Assembly (NCBI GenBank): GCA_013399695.1
Contig: VXAU01003702.1
Location: 1-64,000, forward strand
Length of the DNA: 64,000 nt
Source of the DNA: Formicarius rufipectus
Lineage: Eukaryota; Chordata; Aves; Passeriformes; Formicariidae
Direction: 5' to 3'
The notes below the pieces were generated by a model, which ran no database searches, was not told the DNA's origin, and saw only the letters and a program-made list of their open reading frames with translations. Numbering within the stretch: the first letter of the stretch is position 1; each line of letters opens with the position of its first letter. Shown in pieces: positions 26,301 through 36,623 of this stretch. Made by a program: the position numbers and the translations under genes.

Positions 26301-29300
26301 TAAGGTGAAGGAAGGTATTTGCATGTGAAAGTGTAAGGAGAGATTTGAATGGCAGAAGGTCCTTCCGAGCTGGACTTTAGGTGGAACATGAGGACCTTTG
26401 TGCAAACTAATCCACATTCCATGAGAGTTCTATACCTAGGACTAAGGAAAATAGATGTGACATTACAGCATGCAGGAATCCTTAAGATAAAAATTACCAA
26501 AGTGGCAGCAAATGTCTTACTGACTCGCTGATCCTCAGTACTGGGATGGAACTGGGATCACTGAGAAGATTCTACTGGTGTCACTTTCAGCAAACAGTTC
26601 TCATTTAGCCTAGCACATATCAAAGAGAAAACAGCTTTACTTCATGTGTCTGCTTACTCAGATTTCCTCAAATTGTCTAGTTCCTCTCTCTTTTTAACTT
26701 TTAATTCTGCCAGTTTATGACTGTATGAGCTGCAAGCTTTAGCCATTTTTTTCCTTGCTTCCTGCGGTGAATAAAGCCTCAGAATCACTTAGATCCTTCC
26801 TTCCTAACAGCATGAATGCTTTTATAGAGTACAATACTCATCTGTAATCTAAACAAAAGTGTGGAAACTTCTATAATCTATCCTTCCTCTGATCTCATCA
26901 CAGTTTAACATCATTGCCCAAGAAGAGATTAGAAACTTTTTTTTAATATTTTTTTTATAACATCCTTTGTGTCTTTCAGTTTCACGTATTCACTGAATTC
27001 TGATTCAGGGATCATCCTCCATGCAGATTAAATTAATTAATCTTGCCTCCAAAGGAGTATTTGGGGAATCAGGACATGCTAGAGAGGACTTGATTACAAA
27101 GCTCTACCCTATTGGATATTTATCCTATAAAGGTTAAATCCATTCAGAGACTGTTGCATTCCAGTTACCTTTTGCAACACCAAGAAACTTTAGTAGGTAC
27201 TAATAACTAATCCATTTCCAGGCCTTTCTGCAATCTTCTCTTTGCTCTTCCAGCTTCTTTCAATAGTTTCAGACTGCCACCACAGTTGATGCCCAAGGAA
27301 TCTGCTACAGGGAATGGAAAGGCTTTCTCTATGCTGCACAGCAAGGCACAGGGCAGAGATGTCAGAGCCAGAAGCAGTATGATCGTATCACTGTGGCACT
27401 GGGTCCATCGAGGTGATCCCCATTGAAAGGAAGAGCTCACTCCCTTGGGCACATGCCATGCACATGGCTATCATCCTGTTGGGACACCAGCTAAAGTCCC
27501 TGTACTGTCTTGTGATGTGCATGGCAGGCAGCTTGCCTCAGTCCTGGATCTGTGACCTCTGATCCACACACTATTGTGCCATGCAGATATCTTAGTTGCC
27601 CCCTTAGTTCATTAATTCTGAAATATTTTCCAGAAAATATGCTTGAAAATATATTTTTGTCTTTCCTACCTTCTAATTTGTTAAAAGGCAGAAAATATTC
27701 TTCTAATGACTCCTTCCTACTACTTAAAGTGTAGGAAGGTTTTGGTTTTATGGATCTAATTTTAGGTCTTTGACTTAAAATTATACTCGTCTCTTACACA
27801 ACTCTTTGCAAAAGAAATTAGGAAGTAAAAGCACAGGTATATAATTTGTCTTCTTCAGGCCATTCAGATGCAAAGCTAATTCCTCTGAATTTCAATCCCA
27901 GGAAGCCCTTCAGGAAGTACCTTTCTCTGATTACAGGTGCAGTTGTTATACTTGTCGCAGTAATAATTTGCATCAGAGGACTACAGCCTACAAACATGCA
28001 TTCCCAGGAACTGCATAAATTTATGGAACAGACTTGGGGGAGGTGGGAAAAATCTCTGCAGCAGATCACTCAATCCTTTTGCAGCTTCAGTGAGGCCACT
28101 GGAATGGACTCAAGAAGCAGGGAAGTTGGGGCAGTTGAGGCAATTTTCCAAGTGATCATACAAAAGCCAGGGAAAAGGGAAATACTGCTTTTTCTCCATA
28201 AGAGGTAACATTCTTTACACAACCAGGCTCAGACAGAATTGGCTCTGTTTCATAGCATCTCACATTTTTCATGTGCACTGTATATTTTAAGAATTGAATA
28301 ACAATGACTTTATAGAAGCTAAAGGAAGCTGAATAGATGGTGTATTTAAAAAATTTCTGGTAACTGGCCTAGCTGGTGCAATTTATTTTTATGCTTGAAG
28401 CAGACATCTGGAAACCTTGTCATGCCCTAAATAAGCCCAGTCCATAACCAGGTATACTTAGGAACCACTGGGCACACATGTGTATGTGTGTTTGATCATT
28501 TGTGGTGCAATTACATGCTGTGTTCAGCCCACATTCCCTTTGTTCCTGCTGTCCAAACCAAAAATGCCAAACAAGTGTTACTGACAGTGGTGGAATACCA
28601 GAAGTTGCTTGAGCAGGATGTGCCTGGCTGTAATGATGAAATATGAGATGTAGGGGGAAAGAGAGGTAAATAAAATGAAAAGCTGCGGGGATATAGAGCA
28701 TGCCATAAACTCCAAGGGATTCTGTCTTCACACACAGCAAAGATCACCATCAACCTGGTACCCAACAAAGGATCAGAGAGATTACAATATACTAAACACT
28801 TCTTCCTTATAAAAGTACTCTCTGACTTTTTAGCAACAGCTAAAAATCTCTCTCTTCCATACTGTCTTCTCTCTCCTGGCACTGAAGAGCTGCCAGCCTG
28901 CAGTAGCTAATCCCACATGCAGAAACCGGGCAAGAGCTGCTCATGGAGCAGCTGCTCCATCAAACTCTCAAACTAAGTTACCACAAACTTAGAGCAAACA
29001 CCAAAAGTTTGCACTGTTGTGGAGTAATCAAGGAGGATGGGCCTTCTGTTCTTCCAAGTAATACCTTCTGCAGAAAGCCTATAACAGGGAAGAAGTTATT
29101 ACCCTGGTGCAGTGGAACAGCCATTTGACTTTCACCAGAGACTGGGTAGAAAATGAGGCATGTAGCCCACATAGACCTGGATGGGACTGCCATTCTGCTT
29201 TTGAGGTCTGGAAGGAACAGCATGGACACTCCCCAAAATGTGAAACCTCAGTGGTGCTAGTATATCCTTTTCTCACTGATGGGTGAAAAGCATTTTACCT

Positions 29301-32300
29301 GCTTATTTTGTGTCTTTCAGCACCTCCTTTTCCAGCCTCCACTGAAGGGTGCACTTTGGCAGCTGCTTCTCCACTGGCTAAAAACCACGACCATAAAAAA
29401 ATCTGCATCTTCACTCCCTAAGTAACCACACAGCAAGCATGCTACTGTTTGTGTGCCATTTATTAGAATCAGAAAACCTTTACAGTGAATAAACTACAGC
29501 CAGCTGAGATGAAACATGCTAATAAGAATTGCCTCAGGGCTTCTCCTCAGGGAACAGACAATTCTTAGAATGCTCATAAAGCTAAGTTCTGCTCTCCAGT
29601 GGACTGGTACTTGTCAAAAAAATTTGATGAAAGCAACTGGGTGGGAAGCAGTGACACTGTCTCTGGTTACCACAGCTGCAAGAGATTTTTTTTTTTTGTT
29701 GTTGGTTTAGGGGTTTTTTTTGGTGTGTGTGTGTTTTGAAAGTGGAGGTTGTGGGGGAGTTGCTTGTTTCCGGTTTGGTTTTGGTTATTTTTGTTGTCAA
29801 AACCCAGGATTTGTTCATTTATTTCTTCAGCAAAAACATCTCTTAAGATCTGGAATTCTTCCTTGAAACCTTAAAAAATTAAACTCTGCCACTTCATAGG
29901 GAATAACACTCTACCTAACATTATCTCTTCTCCCCAGACAGGTGCTTCACAAAATACAGTGTAATTCCATACAGCTAAGCCTACAGAAGGCTCAAGGAAA
30001 CTTCAGATGATGACAAGAAAATTATTTCATCATCACTCAGGACCTTTTCTCTATGGTTCTGAACATGTCCATCCCAGAGACCAAGTTCTGCCTGTGACTT
30101 CTGGACCAATGTCCACAGCTCAGTCTAAGCAGGCTGAGGAGTGTGTGACATTTTCAGTGCAAATGGTCGAGGGAATAAAAAAAAAATAAAAAAAAAGAAA
30201 GAAAAAGGAAAGAAAAGAATAAAACACTGTTTCCCTGCCAGACTTTTCTTTCTTTTTATATATATATTTTCCTTTTAACCATTAATGCTTCTAAGCAAAG
30301 GGAAAAGGGAGGTGGAAGTCTGGAGTTCCCAGTCTGCATAAGTATGTTCATCTTTTCTCATGTCTGACTTTTTCTTGAGCCAAACCTTAAACGATTGGGC
30401 TGGGGATCCAAGGCACTGCCAGTACCATCTAGTGAAAAAATGGTAGAGGTTAGACTGTATTGTATCCAGTCTTTACTGTTCATTTCTATTGCAAACAACA
30501 ACTGCTGGCAATTACAGCAAGACCCTTTGCTTATTGTTTAGTAAACAATTTGGACTACCAGTCAACATGGAGATGATACACAGATCTGTCTTTCATTTCC
30601 GTCAGACCAGATGTTGATCCGTCTTTCCTTTTTCGTTGCAAAACTCATATCGGAAGTTGGATAAGACTTAAATAACTGAGGTTTAACCTAAACAAGACGC
30701 AGTTGCCATTTGTGGAAGGACAGAAGAGGTCTGAGTGTGTGGAAGTGTGAGTAATTTCTCAGTATGCAAATTTTACTTTAGATTTCGAAACAATTCAAGA
30801 ATTAGGGCGGTGCTTTGGCCCTCTCTAAATACTGCAAATTAGACTGGGATTAGCTGAGCTGACACACAGATAGTTCAGGGGAATGGAAGTTCTCTGTAGT
30901 TCTTATTGCTGAAGGAGTCATGCCTCTAATACATCTTTAGAGATGAATAGTCCAAGTAGCTGTGGAAAAGAAATTTGGGGTCCTCCTCAATAAATATCTG
31001 CATACCATATTTGTGGCAACTGAACTCCTTATCACCACAGGGAATGAATTTTCTCTTCCCTCTGAAGTCTCCAAAAACAAGCTACAAAGCTTCCAGCTTG
31101 AAAACAATCTGCTTTCCCAAAAGACACAACGGAGTTCTGATGTTTTTCGTTAAATATTCATGGTGATTAAAATTGGACCTTAATAGTTGCATGGATTCCT
31201 TTTAGGGTTGTGATATTGTTTAATTAAAATAAGTGTGTTAGCAAAAGTGAAGGACATCCTTAAATTCCATAGTGATTATTCCATGAAAATGTACCTTTTT
31301 TTTTTTTTTTTCCCATTTCTTAGGAACGGTGACCTCGTTCTTCTAAAATATAGAGTTATGGGAGGTTTTAATATAGACAGATTGAGTTCTGATTTCCTCA
31401 CCTCTTTATGTGTCATCCCTGGTATGACAAACCCTTACCTACAGAATTAAGAGAATTTATGATGACAAATTGGGTTATTTCCTCCATCATACAGAAAGGG
31501 AAAAGTCAGGTTCCCTTCGGCATAATGACTCATGCAGGATCATCCAAGGTGCTGATGGAAAAGTTGGGGAAAGAACCTGCCACAGGTCACAGTACCCTGT
31601 CAGTGAGCTCTCACTAACTGTACGGAACAATAAAGCATTCATACAGCCTGAGCAGAATTGTGTAGCTCTTCATTAATTCACTCAGCCATTCCCTCTCCTA
31701 CAAAATCAAAACCAAACCCAAACAGCAGACTAGAAAGGTACCAGCTCTTATGAGGAAGACATGGAAGAATTCAGTGGAGAAGGGAGCATCTGAGTGATCT
31801 AGTTTTTTAGCAGACTGTGGTTCCTTTAAATATCTGTGAATCTCAGTATCAGAACCAAAGAAATATTCTGGGAGGTGTTTCCTTTCTCCATTTCCAGCAG
31901 CTACTGAACCCTTTCCAAATACCAGAGGAGAGAATAAAACCAAAAAAGGGAAAGGACATCATCACTAGCTTTTAAGCAATCCAATAGTCCAATTTCTATG
32001 CAATCCAATAGTCCCAAAGCATTCCATATATTACTGTCACACACCTGAATACAAATATGTCACAACTATACATTGTCATATCGGCAGCTGAAGCTTTATA
32101 ACACATCAGTGGCTTTCCCTGTGTTATCTGTGCTAGTCTGTGAGAGTAAGGTAACAGGTATTCCCAGGCACCTTACACAATCCAGACATTCTTGTCTTTA
32201 CTGTCACCATGTATCTGCCTGGTAGAGCAGAAGATTATGCCACCTGTGACTACAAAGGTTTTTATTTAAGGTTTCATAACCTATAATTTTTGTTAATGGA

Positions 32301-32727
32301 GGAATAAAATGAGGAGGAAAAAAAAAAAAAGAAAGGAAAAAGTGCAAGAATGTAATTTTAGTTCTTGGGATAATTTATATATATATATTTATAATAATAA
32401 AATAGATATATCATTTTACCTTTTTGCTCTTGTTCATGTGTATTTTTCTATTTATGTATATAATTTTTAACTGACCTGTTTAATCAAGAAAAAGAGTTCC
32501 AGATTTGGGAAGGACAAGTTGTATATATACATGTGTGTGTATATATATATACATATATATATGCATACACATATATAATGCAGCATAATTTCAGACCAAA
32601 TCTACAAACTCAAATTTTACCCTTAAATAGTTTTTCATGTTTAAATCTTACCTCTGCTCCATCTGTGGGTCACAGTGGCATGAACATTGTAATAGAACAG
32701 CAGCAGCAGCAAAGTCTTCCAAAGCAT
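7999..32727 (-). CDS. FAM180A: FAM180A, complete coding sequence in three exons (7999-8352, 9290-9390, 32652-32727)
   Basis: FAM180A is a small, probably secreted protein of unknown biochemical function (FAM180 family). Joining the three minus-strand exons gives 25 codons plus 1 base, 2 bases plus 33 codons, and 117 codons plus stop. The product is 176 residues, against about 173 in human as I recall. Residues 1-17 form a signal peptide (MLWKTLLLLLFYYNVHA). Next comes HRWSRA, then a dibasic convertase-like site R34-F-K-R37 before SSAA. The conserved core follows: NPVLQNSLEDVVLLYE, FLLAELDI, ISIKDEELASLRKAAEFDTI, IPKSI.EIRRLSSRLS, LKKEDFERTVLTMVYTAYR, SQGHQKDTWAESFVNL and ALKHDLM. I recognise the same blocks from human FAM180A. 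All junctions have GT-AG borders and the phases agree. No frameshift or internal stop was seen. Intron 1 is 23.3 kb and intron 2 is 937 bp. Confidence 0.95.
8353..9289 (-). other. FAM180A: FAM180A intron 2
   Basis: This 937 bp intron has GT...AG borders on the minus strand. The open frames at 8527-8776 (minus) and 8955-9239 (plus) have no recognisable domains and are taken as chance. No mobile element was recognised. Confidence 0.85.
9290..9390 (-). CDS. FAM180A: FAM180A coding exon 2
   Basis: This 101 bp exon is preceded on the minus strand by a T-rich tract ending CCAG (complement of 9391-9394). It begins with CT, completing the alanine codon. It then encodes 33 residues from MLFPAAQRFKRSS to LEDVVLLYE and ends at the donor GAG|GTTCAG. 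It contains the RFKR dibasic site. It ends in phase 0 and joins FLLAELDI in exon 3, which reproduces the conserved LLYEFLLAELEI motif of the family. Confidence 0.93.
15200..15390 (+). mobile_element. CR1 LINE 3' fragment
   Basis: The 3' end of an avian CR1 element in plus orientation. Diagnostic pieces are TCCCTCACTGGAGATATTTA, CTGCTTGAGCAGGGAGGTTG, GACCAGATAACC, GTCCTTTCCAACCTGACCCA and a degraded octamer tail (ATTCTGTGTTCCTGTGTGAT). It is truncated at the 5' end and noncoding. Divergence from the CR1 pattern as I know it is moderate. It sits in FAM180A intron 1. Confidence 0.85.
20605..20687 (+). repeat. T/G-rich low-complexity tract
   Basis: About 80 bases consist almost only of T runs broken by G, GG or GGGGGG (for example GGTGTTTTTTGTGGGTTTTT). 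A and C are nearly absent on this strand. It could be a decayed (TTTG)n-type simple repeat. Confidence 0.8.
21568..21637 (+). other. Candidate exon A of an unrecognised plus-strand gene
   Basis: It is bordered by a strong acceptor (TATCTTTTTTTGGCAG, AG at 21566-21567) and a GT donor (ATG|GTACAT). The 70 bases are open in one frame and encode HEFNQDGKDLEDIIDGCEKP followed by AGH, ending in phase 1. The composition is hydrophilic and acidic. I do not recognise the protein. Partial resemblance to a CR1 segment (GGAAAAGACCTGG) is an alternative explanation. It lies inside FAM180A intron 1 on the opposite strand. Confidence 0.22.
25061..25087 (+). repeat. Poly-T tract
   Basis: T runs of 7 and 15 with two C interruptions. 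It could be a reverse-oriented poly-A remnant, but no attached element was recognised. Confidence 0.8.
27859..28089 (+). other. Candidate exon B of an unrecognised plus-strand gene, encoding a type II membrane anchor
   Basis: It follows TTTGTCTTCTTCAG (acceptor AG at 27857-27858). A possible donor CTTCA|GTGAGG gives 231 bases: 2 bases, 76 codons, then 1 base. An alternative donor GAG|GTGGGA would end it at 28042. The frame encodes a basic juxtamembrane stretch (NPRKPFRKY), about 20 hydrophobic residues (LSLITGAVVILVAVIICI), then RGLQPTNMHSQELHKFMEQT and a Trp-containing segment. Positive charge before the hydrophobic run predicts N-inside, type II topology. The frame stays open to 28208 and its start has no ATG, so it would be an internal exon. 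Incoming phase 1 matches candidate exon A. No family was recognised. Confidence 0.28.
29321..29510 (+). other. Candidate terminal exon C with polyadenylation signal on the plus strand
   Basis: A strong acceptor (TATTTTGTGTCTTTCAG, AG at 29319-29320) is followed by a short open frame. In the phase delivered by candidate exon B it reads PPFPASTEGCTLAAASPLAK and twelve further residues to a TAA at 29419-29421. AATAAA follows at 29488-29493 and a T/G-rich tract lies about 190 bases beyond. This could be the 3' end of a short transcript. It is equally consistent with chance. Confidence 0.18.
29686..29797 (+). repeat. Poly-T and T/G-rich low-complexity tract
   Basis: A run of 12 T is followed by about 100 bases of T and G with GTGTGTGTG and GTTTGGTTTTGG motifs. 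It resembles the tracts at 20605 and 59410 in composition and strand. It lies about 200 bases after a plus-strand AATAAA at 29488-29493. Confidence 0.8.
30175..30226 (+). repeat. A-rich / AAAG low-complexity tract
   Basis: About 50 bases of A broken by T or G (AAAAAATAAAAAAAAAGAAA and onward), in FAM180A intron 1. No attached element was recognised. Confidence 0.8.
32376..32412 (+). repeat. AT-rich microsatellite-like tract
   Basis: TTTATATATATATATTTATA followed by ATAATAATAAAATAGATATA, about 240 bases inside FAM180A intron 1 from the donor. Confidence 0.75.
32520..32580 (+). repeat. (TA)n/(TG)n compound microsatellite
   Basis: Alternating purine-pyrimidine sequence (GTATATATACATGTGTGTGT, then TATATATATACATATATATA) ends about 70 bases from the FAM180A exon 1 donor, inside intron 1. 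It is likely length-polymorphic. Confidence 0.88.
32652..32727 (-). CDS. FAM180A: FAM180A coding exon 1 (start codon and signal peptide)
   Basis: The exon reads ATG at 32727 down to 32652 and encodes 25 residues plus the first base of an alanine codon. It comprises a short basic n-region (MLWK), a leucine-rich core (TLLLLLFYY), a signal-peptidase-like end (NVHA) and then TVTHRWSR. The donor is G|GTAAGA (complement of 32646-32651). The start codon has A at -3. The last base G joins CT from exon 2 to give alanine, followed by MLFPAAQR, which matches the human HRWSRA-VLFPAAHR junction as I recall it. The exon is far too short to be found by open-frame length alone. Confidence 0.93.
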
Positions 32728-33000
32728 CCTTCTCTTTAAAATATGCCTAGGTGTACAGTAGCTTTTTTATTTCACCTCCTTTCTTTTCAGGAATAAATAA
32801 TGGCTTTTCCTCTCCCCCTCCCCCTTTGAAGAAGAACCTGTCTGTTCTTCTGAGTACAGCTGAAGTCAGTGTGCAGCTCCTTTCCCAAACCAAGTCTCCT
32901 CGGGATCAGGAAACTTACTTTCACAGACAGACTTTGTTTTTATCCACATCTGGAATGACTCATAGTGCATGTGAGTTTGCTGGCAGCTGGGTGAATAAAT
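32728..33000 (-). promoter_or_regulatory. FAM180A: FAM180A upstream / putative promoter region
   Basis: This is minus-strand sequence directly upstream of the FAM180A start codon. A C-rich tract on the plus strand (about 32812-32826, CCCCCTCCCCC) gives a G-rich GGGGGAGGGGG box roughly 90-100 bases upstream of the ATG, of the kind bound by Sp1/MAZ-type factors. An A/T-rich GAAATAAAAAAG element lies about 35-45 bases upstream and could act as a weak TATA. There is no CpG island. Whether the start site lies here or in a further 5' untranslated exon is unknown. Confidence 0.35.
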
Positions 33001-34386
33001 ATCATTACATTTTTGTAGTTGAGTTTCATTTGTTATATGGGCCAGTTGGAATTAATTTTTGTCCAATAAACACCCACAAGTAACTTCATTAAATGACACT
33101 GCTGAATCCTAGCTCTGTAGCTACTCCCCTGTAATGCAAGGGGCTATATGCTAACCCCTGTCTAAGGGGTGTGTGTCATTCCCTCCTCTGGAATGATGTA
33201 CAGTCGCCCTTGGATGCTTAAGTCAGGGAGTGGGGCATGTGCTCTGCAAGAACATTTTGCTACTGTGATTCATATAATCACTCCTTTATTAAGAACATAT
33301 CATGCTGCGCTTAGACTTCAGTTCTGCAAGACAAGTCCTGGCCTTTTCCTACATTTGGTCAGTGTGGAGAACAGGAAGGTCCAAATCCTTAACTGGCTGT
33401 CTTAAATGGGACTAAGAGGAACACCTTACTATCCTAAGGACTATGTACAATAGTCAGAATTGAATGTGGAGGGGTGATGCTGAAAAAAACCCGCTACTGG
33501 TAGACATCTCTTTGTTGATGCTAGTGCCAAGGAAGACAACACTGGAAGAGTTTATCCCAGACTGACTCAGCATAGAAGTAGCATGTACCGTACCTGTTGC
33601 AGTTTCAGCATCAGCATCAGGGAGTGCCTTGTGGGAATATAACACAGGAATAACAACAGGTTGCTCCATGTTCGAACAAACTGATGAAAAGTACGAACAC
33701 GAGGAGTATTTAGAGAACCAAAGGACAGGGGATACTCCATTTGGTACTGAGAAGTGATGAGTCTAGTTCTCTTCTTTTATAGGTGAGAGAAAGCCAGGAA
33801 CAAATACGCACACAGCCATGCATTTGCACTGGTGTAAAACTGACACATAAGAAAGGAGACTCCAGCTCAGAAGGTATAAATAGAAGGATTAAGTGAAAGG
33901 ATCAAGAGCTGGAAAGACAGAGGGCACTGTACTCAGGATTAATGTGCACTGGCAGGAAGGCATGGAGAAAACCTGTTCAGCTCCTGTATACCTCATGCCA
34001 GCATCTGGCCTCAGCCTCAGTCCCCTCATTCTTCTCTGTCCCAGCTGAAACACCAGCTGTAAAGGAAGGAGGAGGGTCAAATAAGGTTGTCTTGCTGAAG
34101 GCAGCTCCGCTTCTTTTCCTACATGCACAGATTTTCCTATGCTCAGACTGCCTCAGGTTACTCCCACACGAACAGCACATGAATGTAAGACAGTATTTTA
34201 CATGCCAAGGAGATGACAAAAGGTGCAATTCAAATAGAGGGTGGCTAACCAACTCTCTAAATACACTCTTGTTACCATAGCATATTAAGGATGGGTCTGA
34301 ATGCAGGGTTAAGTCTAGGTGTGGACTCACTCATGTATGACTGGAAATTATGGAGCTGGAGTAAATGAGTCCTATGTTCCCTACAG

Positions 34387-34530
34387 AAGGGGAGAGAGAA
34401 AGAGAGATGCCAGAAGTGGACGATTATTCCTACTTAGATCACTTAGGACAGGGTGAGCTGCTCTTGAAGGAGGTGTATCAGCACAACCCGTTCTGGGATA
34501 ATGTGCATCAAGACAATTCACATCAAGAAG
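34387..34530 (+). other. Candidate exon D of an unrecognised plus-strand gene
   Basis: Acceptor TGTTCCCTACAG and donor GAAG|GTGCAAG bracket 144 bases that are open and strongly acidic, including EVDDYSYLDHLGQGELLLKE, VYQHNPFWDNVHQ and SHQE. The phases are 1 in and 1 out, compatible with candidate exon B. It lies upstream of FAM180A on the opposite strand. No domain was recognised. Confidence 0.2.
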
Positions 34531-36532
34531 GTGCAAGTTGCATCATACCAAAGGGACAGCCAGCCACTTTTTCTCAGTCAAATACTGAGAAAAAAAATGT
34601 AGTCTAATTCCTACTGGAAAGGCTTCAACCAGTAGGGAGGGCTTGAGGAAGTTACACTTTAATTAAATAAACCACCCTAGTGAAATCCCTCCATCAAGCA
34701 AGTGCCATGGGTATAGGTGGCTTCATTAATTTAACTGCATCAGCCTAGCTGCCCTGACATGATAATCTTAATGTCAGTAGAGTCTGTAAACTAGATTTTT
34801 CAAAGTCAGGTAAACAAGGGAGATGCAGCACTTCGGGTGCCCATTTCAGGCTTGAGAAATAAAAGAAAATCATGAGAAAACTTTGAATCCTGTGGGAGAA
34901 CAAAGGAATATCTTTACAGTGGTATTTGGGGAGGGTGGATGGAAACTTCTGAGATAAAGTATCATGTCAATGCTTATGTTTAAGGAAGTAACTGCTGATA
35001 AAAGAGGATTAAGGAGTCCAGGTGGACTCTATGCCCCTCTAAGCCAGAATCAGAACCACCTTGCAGGAAGAGCTCTGCAAAATGGCTATGTCTTCTGGCT
35101 GGCAACAATGGGACATTTCCTCTGCACGTTAATTGTCACTGCTTCATATATCCAGCGTCGGAAGGCTGAGGAGCAAAATCCTAGGAATTTCCTTGTTTAA
35201 TCTCCCCTCCCCCTCCAACCTCTAGAGCAAGCACCCTAGGAGCAATAGCGGAGTTGCAGCTGAGACAGAAGAGATGTGTCATAATACAAGCATACAAATC
35301 AAAGGGATCTAAGAGTACGAAATGATTACTGAGCTATCTTTTTTTTTCAGACCCTGGAGGTGTTGCCCTGGAGTTATATATGACCTTTAAAAATTATTAT
35401 TTCTCCTTAATCTCAGTATGGCTTCAAAATCCTCTCTAGCAGCCTTTTCAATACAAACTGTCCCCATCTGTACTGCAGTGTCCCACTCCACAGTGCAGTC
35501 CTCAAGCACTCCAGTTTTGTCTGTCTCTCTGTCTGTACCACAACTATGTGGCGAATTTGACTTTAAGACTGTAAATCATACATTTGCTTCTCTTTTCTTA
35601 CAGGAAATGCAATTGTAAATATAACAGGCCAGTGTAAAATAAAGAATGCTTTTTCTGTAACATGTCCTCAGGAAGCGTAAATACCCCTTTCCCCCCTTAA
35701 AACTGTACAATCTTTTTCTCTTTCATATGGATGTATAAACACAGAGAGTCATATCCTCCCTATTAAAAAATCCTTCAGAGGAAGCCAGGAAATAAATCTT
35801 TCAAGCATGCTCAAGGCACTTCAACTGTATAGCTTCTATTCATCTCATGACTATATTTTATTAGATAGTTGCTCAGTTTCACCTCAAGGCATTTTCTGTC
35901 TATGCTGGAGGTTTGAATCACTGTAACTATAATGAGTGCTGAAGCAGATTAAAACCCCTCACTATTTATAAATATCAAACATTCCTACATTGCTTTGGAA
36001 GTATCAAGCAGAGGAGCTCAACAGTGAAGAACTCATCCTGAAGATGAATCCAGAAGGAGAGGGTATCACGCTGCTGAAGCCAGGAGGCTGAGGGCTGGTC
36101 TGCCAGCTGGTTAATATCAGGTCTTAAATAAGTGTAGTGCTAGACTTAACTGTCACAATTATGTTAAGGTGAATGTTTATGTTTTACCAAGTCTCATAAA
36201 TTTAGGTGTTGGAGCTGCAAGTCTTCCACTGCTCCTAGCACCTGTGAGACCTTTCAGGCACAGGAAAGGTGTGACTGCTGCCTCTGGCAGGCTGTTTGAG
36301 GTGAAAATGGACATTTATGCAACTCTCAATGACTTGATACCAATGGTGCAGCTTTTCCATTTGATTCACATCCTGATGCTGTCAATCTTTTTAAGGAACC
36401 TGGAAATAGGGCAGGGTAGAAAGAAGCACATGAAGACTAAACAAGGAAAGCTGCCAGATGTGTTTTTGCAGCCCAGAGAGTGAGGGCAGGACTGGTAGTG
36501 GTACTCCAAATCTGTCTTCCTTCCCATCACAG

Positions 36533-36623
36533 ATGCTGTCATGGTGAAAGGACAACTTCAGCAGGCTGGATACATAGAAATCTTGTATTTCCAGGGGATG
36601 CTCTGGAGTGACCCGTGCATCAG
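36533..36623 (+). other. Candidate exon E of an unrecognised plus-strand gene
   Basis: It has the best-scoring splice borders of the plus-strand set by eye: pyrimidine-rich CTGTCTTCCTTCCCATCACAG before it and CATCAG|GTGAGG after it. It is 91 bases long (2 bases, 29 codons, 2 bases). In the frame that accepts phase 1 from candidate exon D it encodes AVMVKGQLQQAGYIEILYFQ then GMLWSDPCI. The other two frames contain stops. No family was recognised. It could also be an exon of a noncoding RNA. Confidence 0.22.

Larger units (their letters stand above)
9391..32651 (-). other. FAM180A: FAM180A intron 1 (23.3 kb)
   Basis: This intron runs from the exon 1 donor at 32651 to the exon 2 acceptor at 9391. 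It is mostly unique, AT-leaning sequence. It contains one CR1 3' end (about 15200-15390), T/G-rich tracts (20605-20687, 29686-29797), an A-rich tract (30175-30226), AT/TG microsatellites near the donor, and three plus-strand exon-like segments listed separately. The longest open frame (24555-25046, minus, 163 codons) has no recognisable domain. Confidence 0.85.

Noticed and set aside
31324..31421. Exon-like plus-strand segment after a 16-T tract ending CTTAG
   Set aside because: A frame and a GTATGA donor exist, but the incoming phase (2) does not match the other candidates, and the poly-T makes any following AG look like an acceptor.
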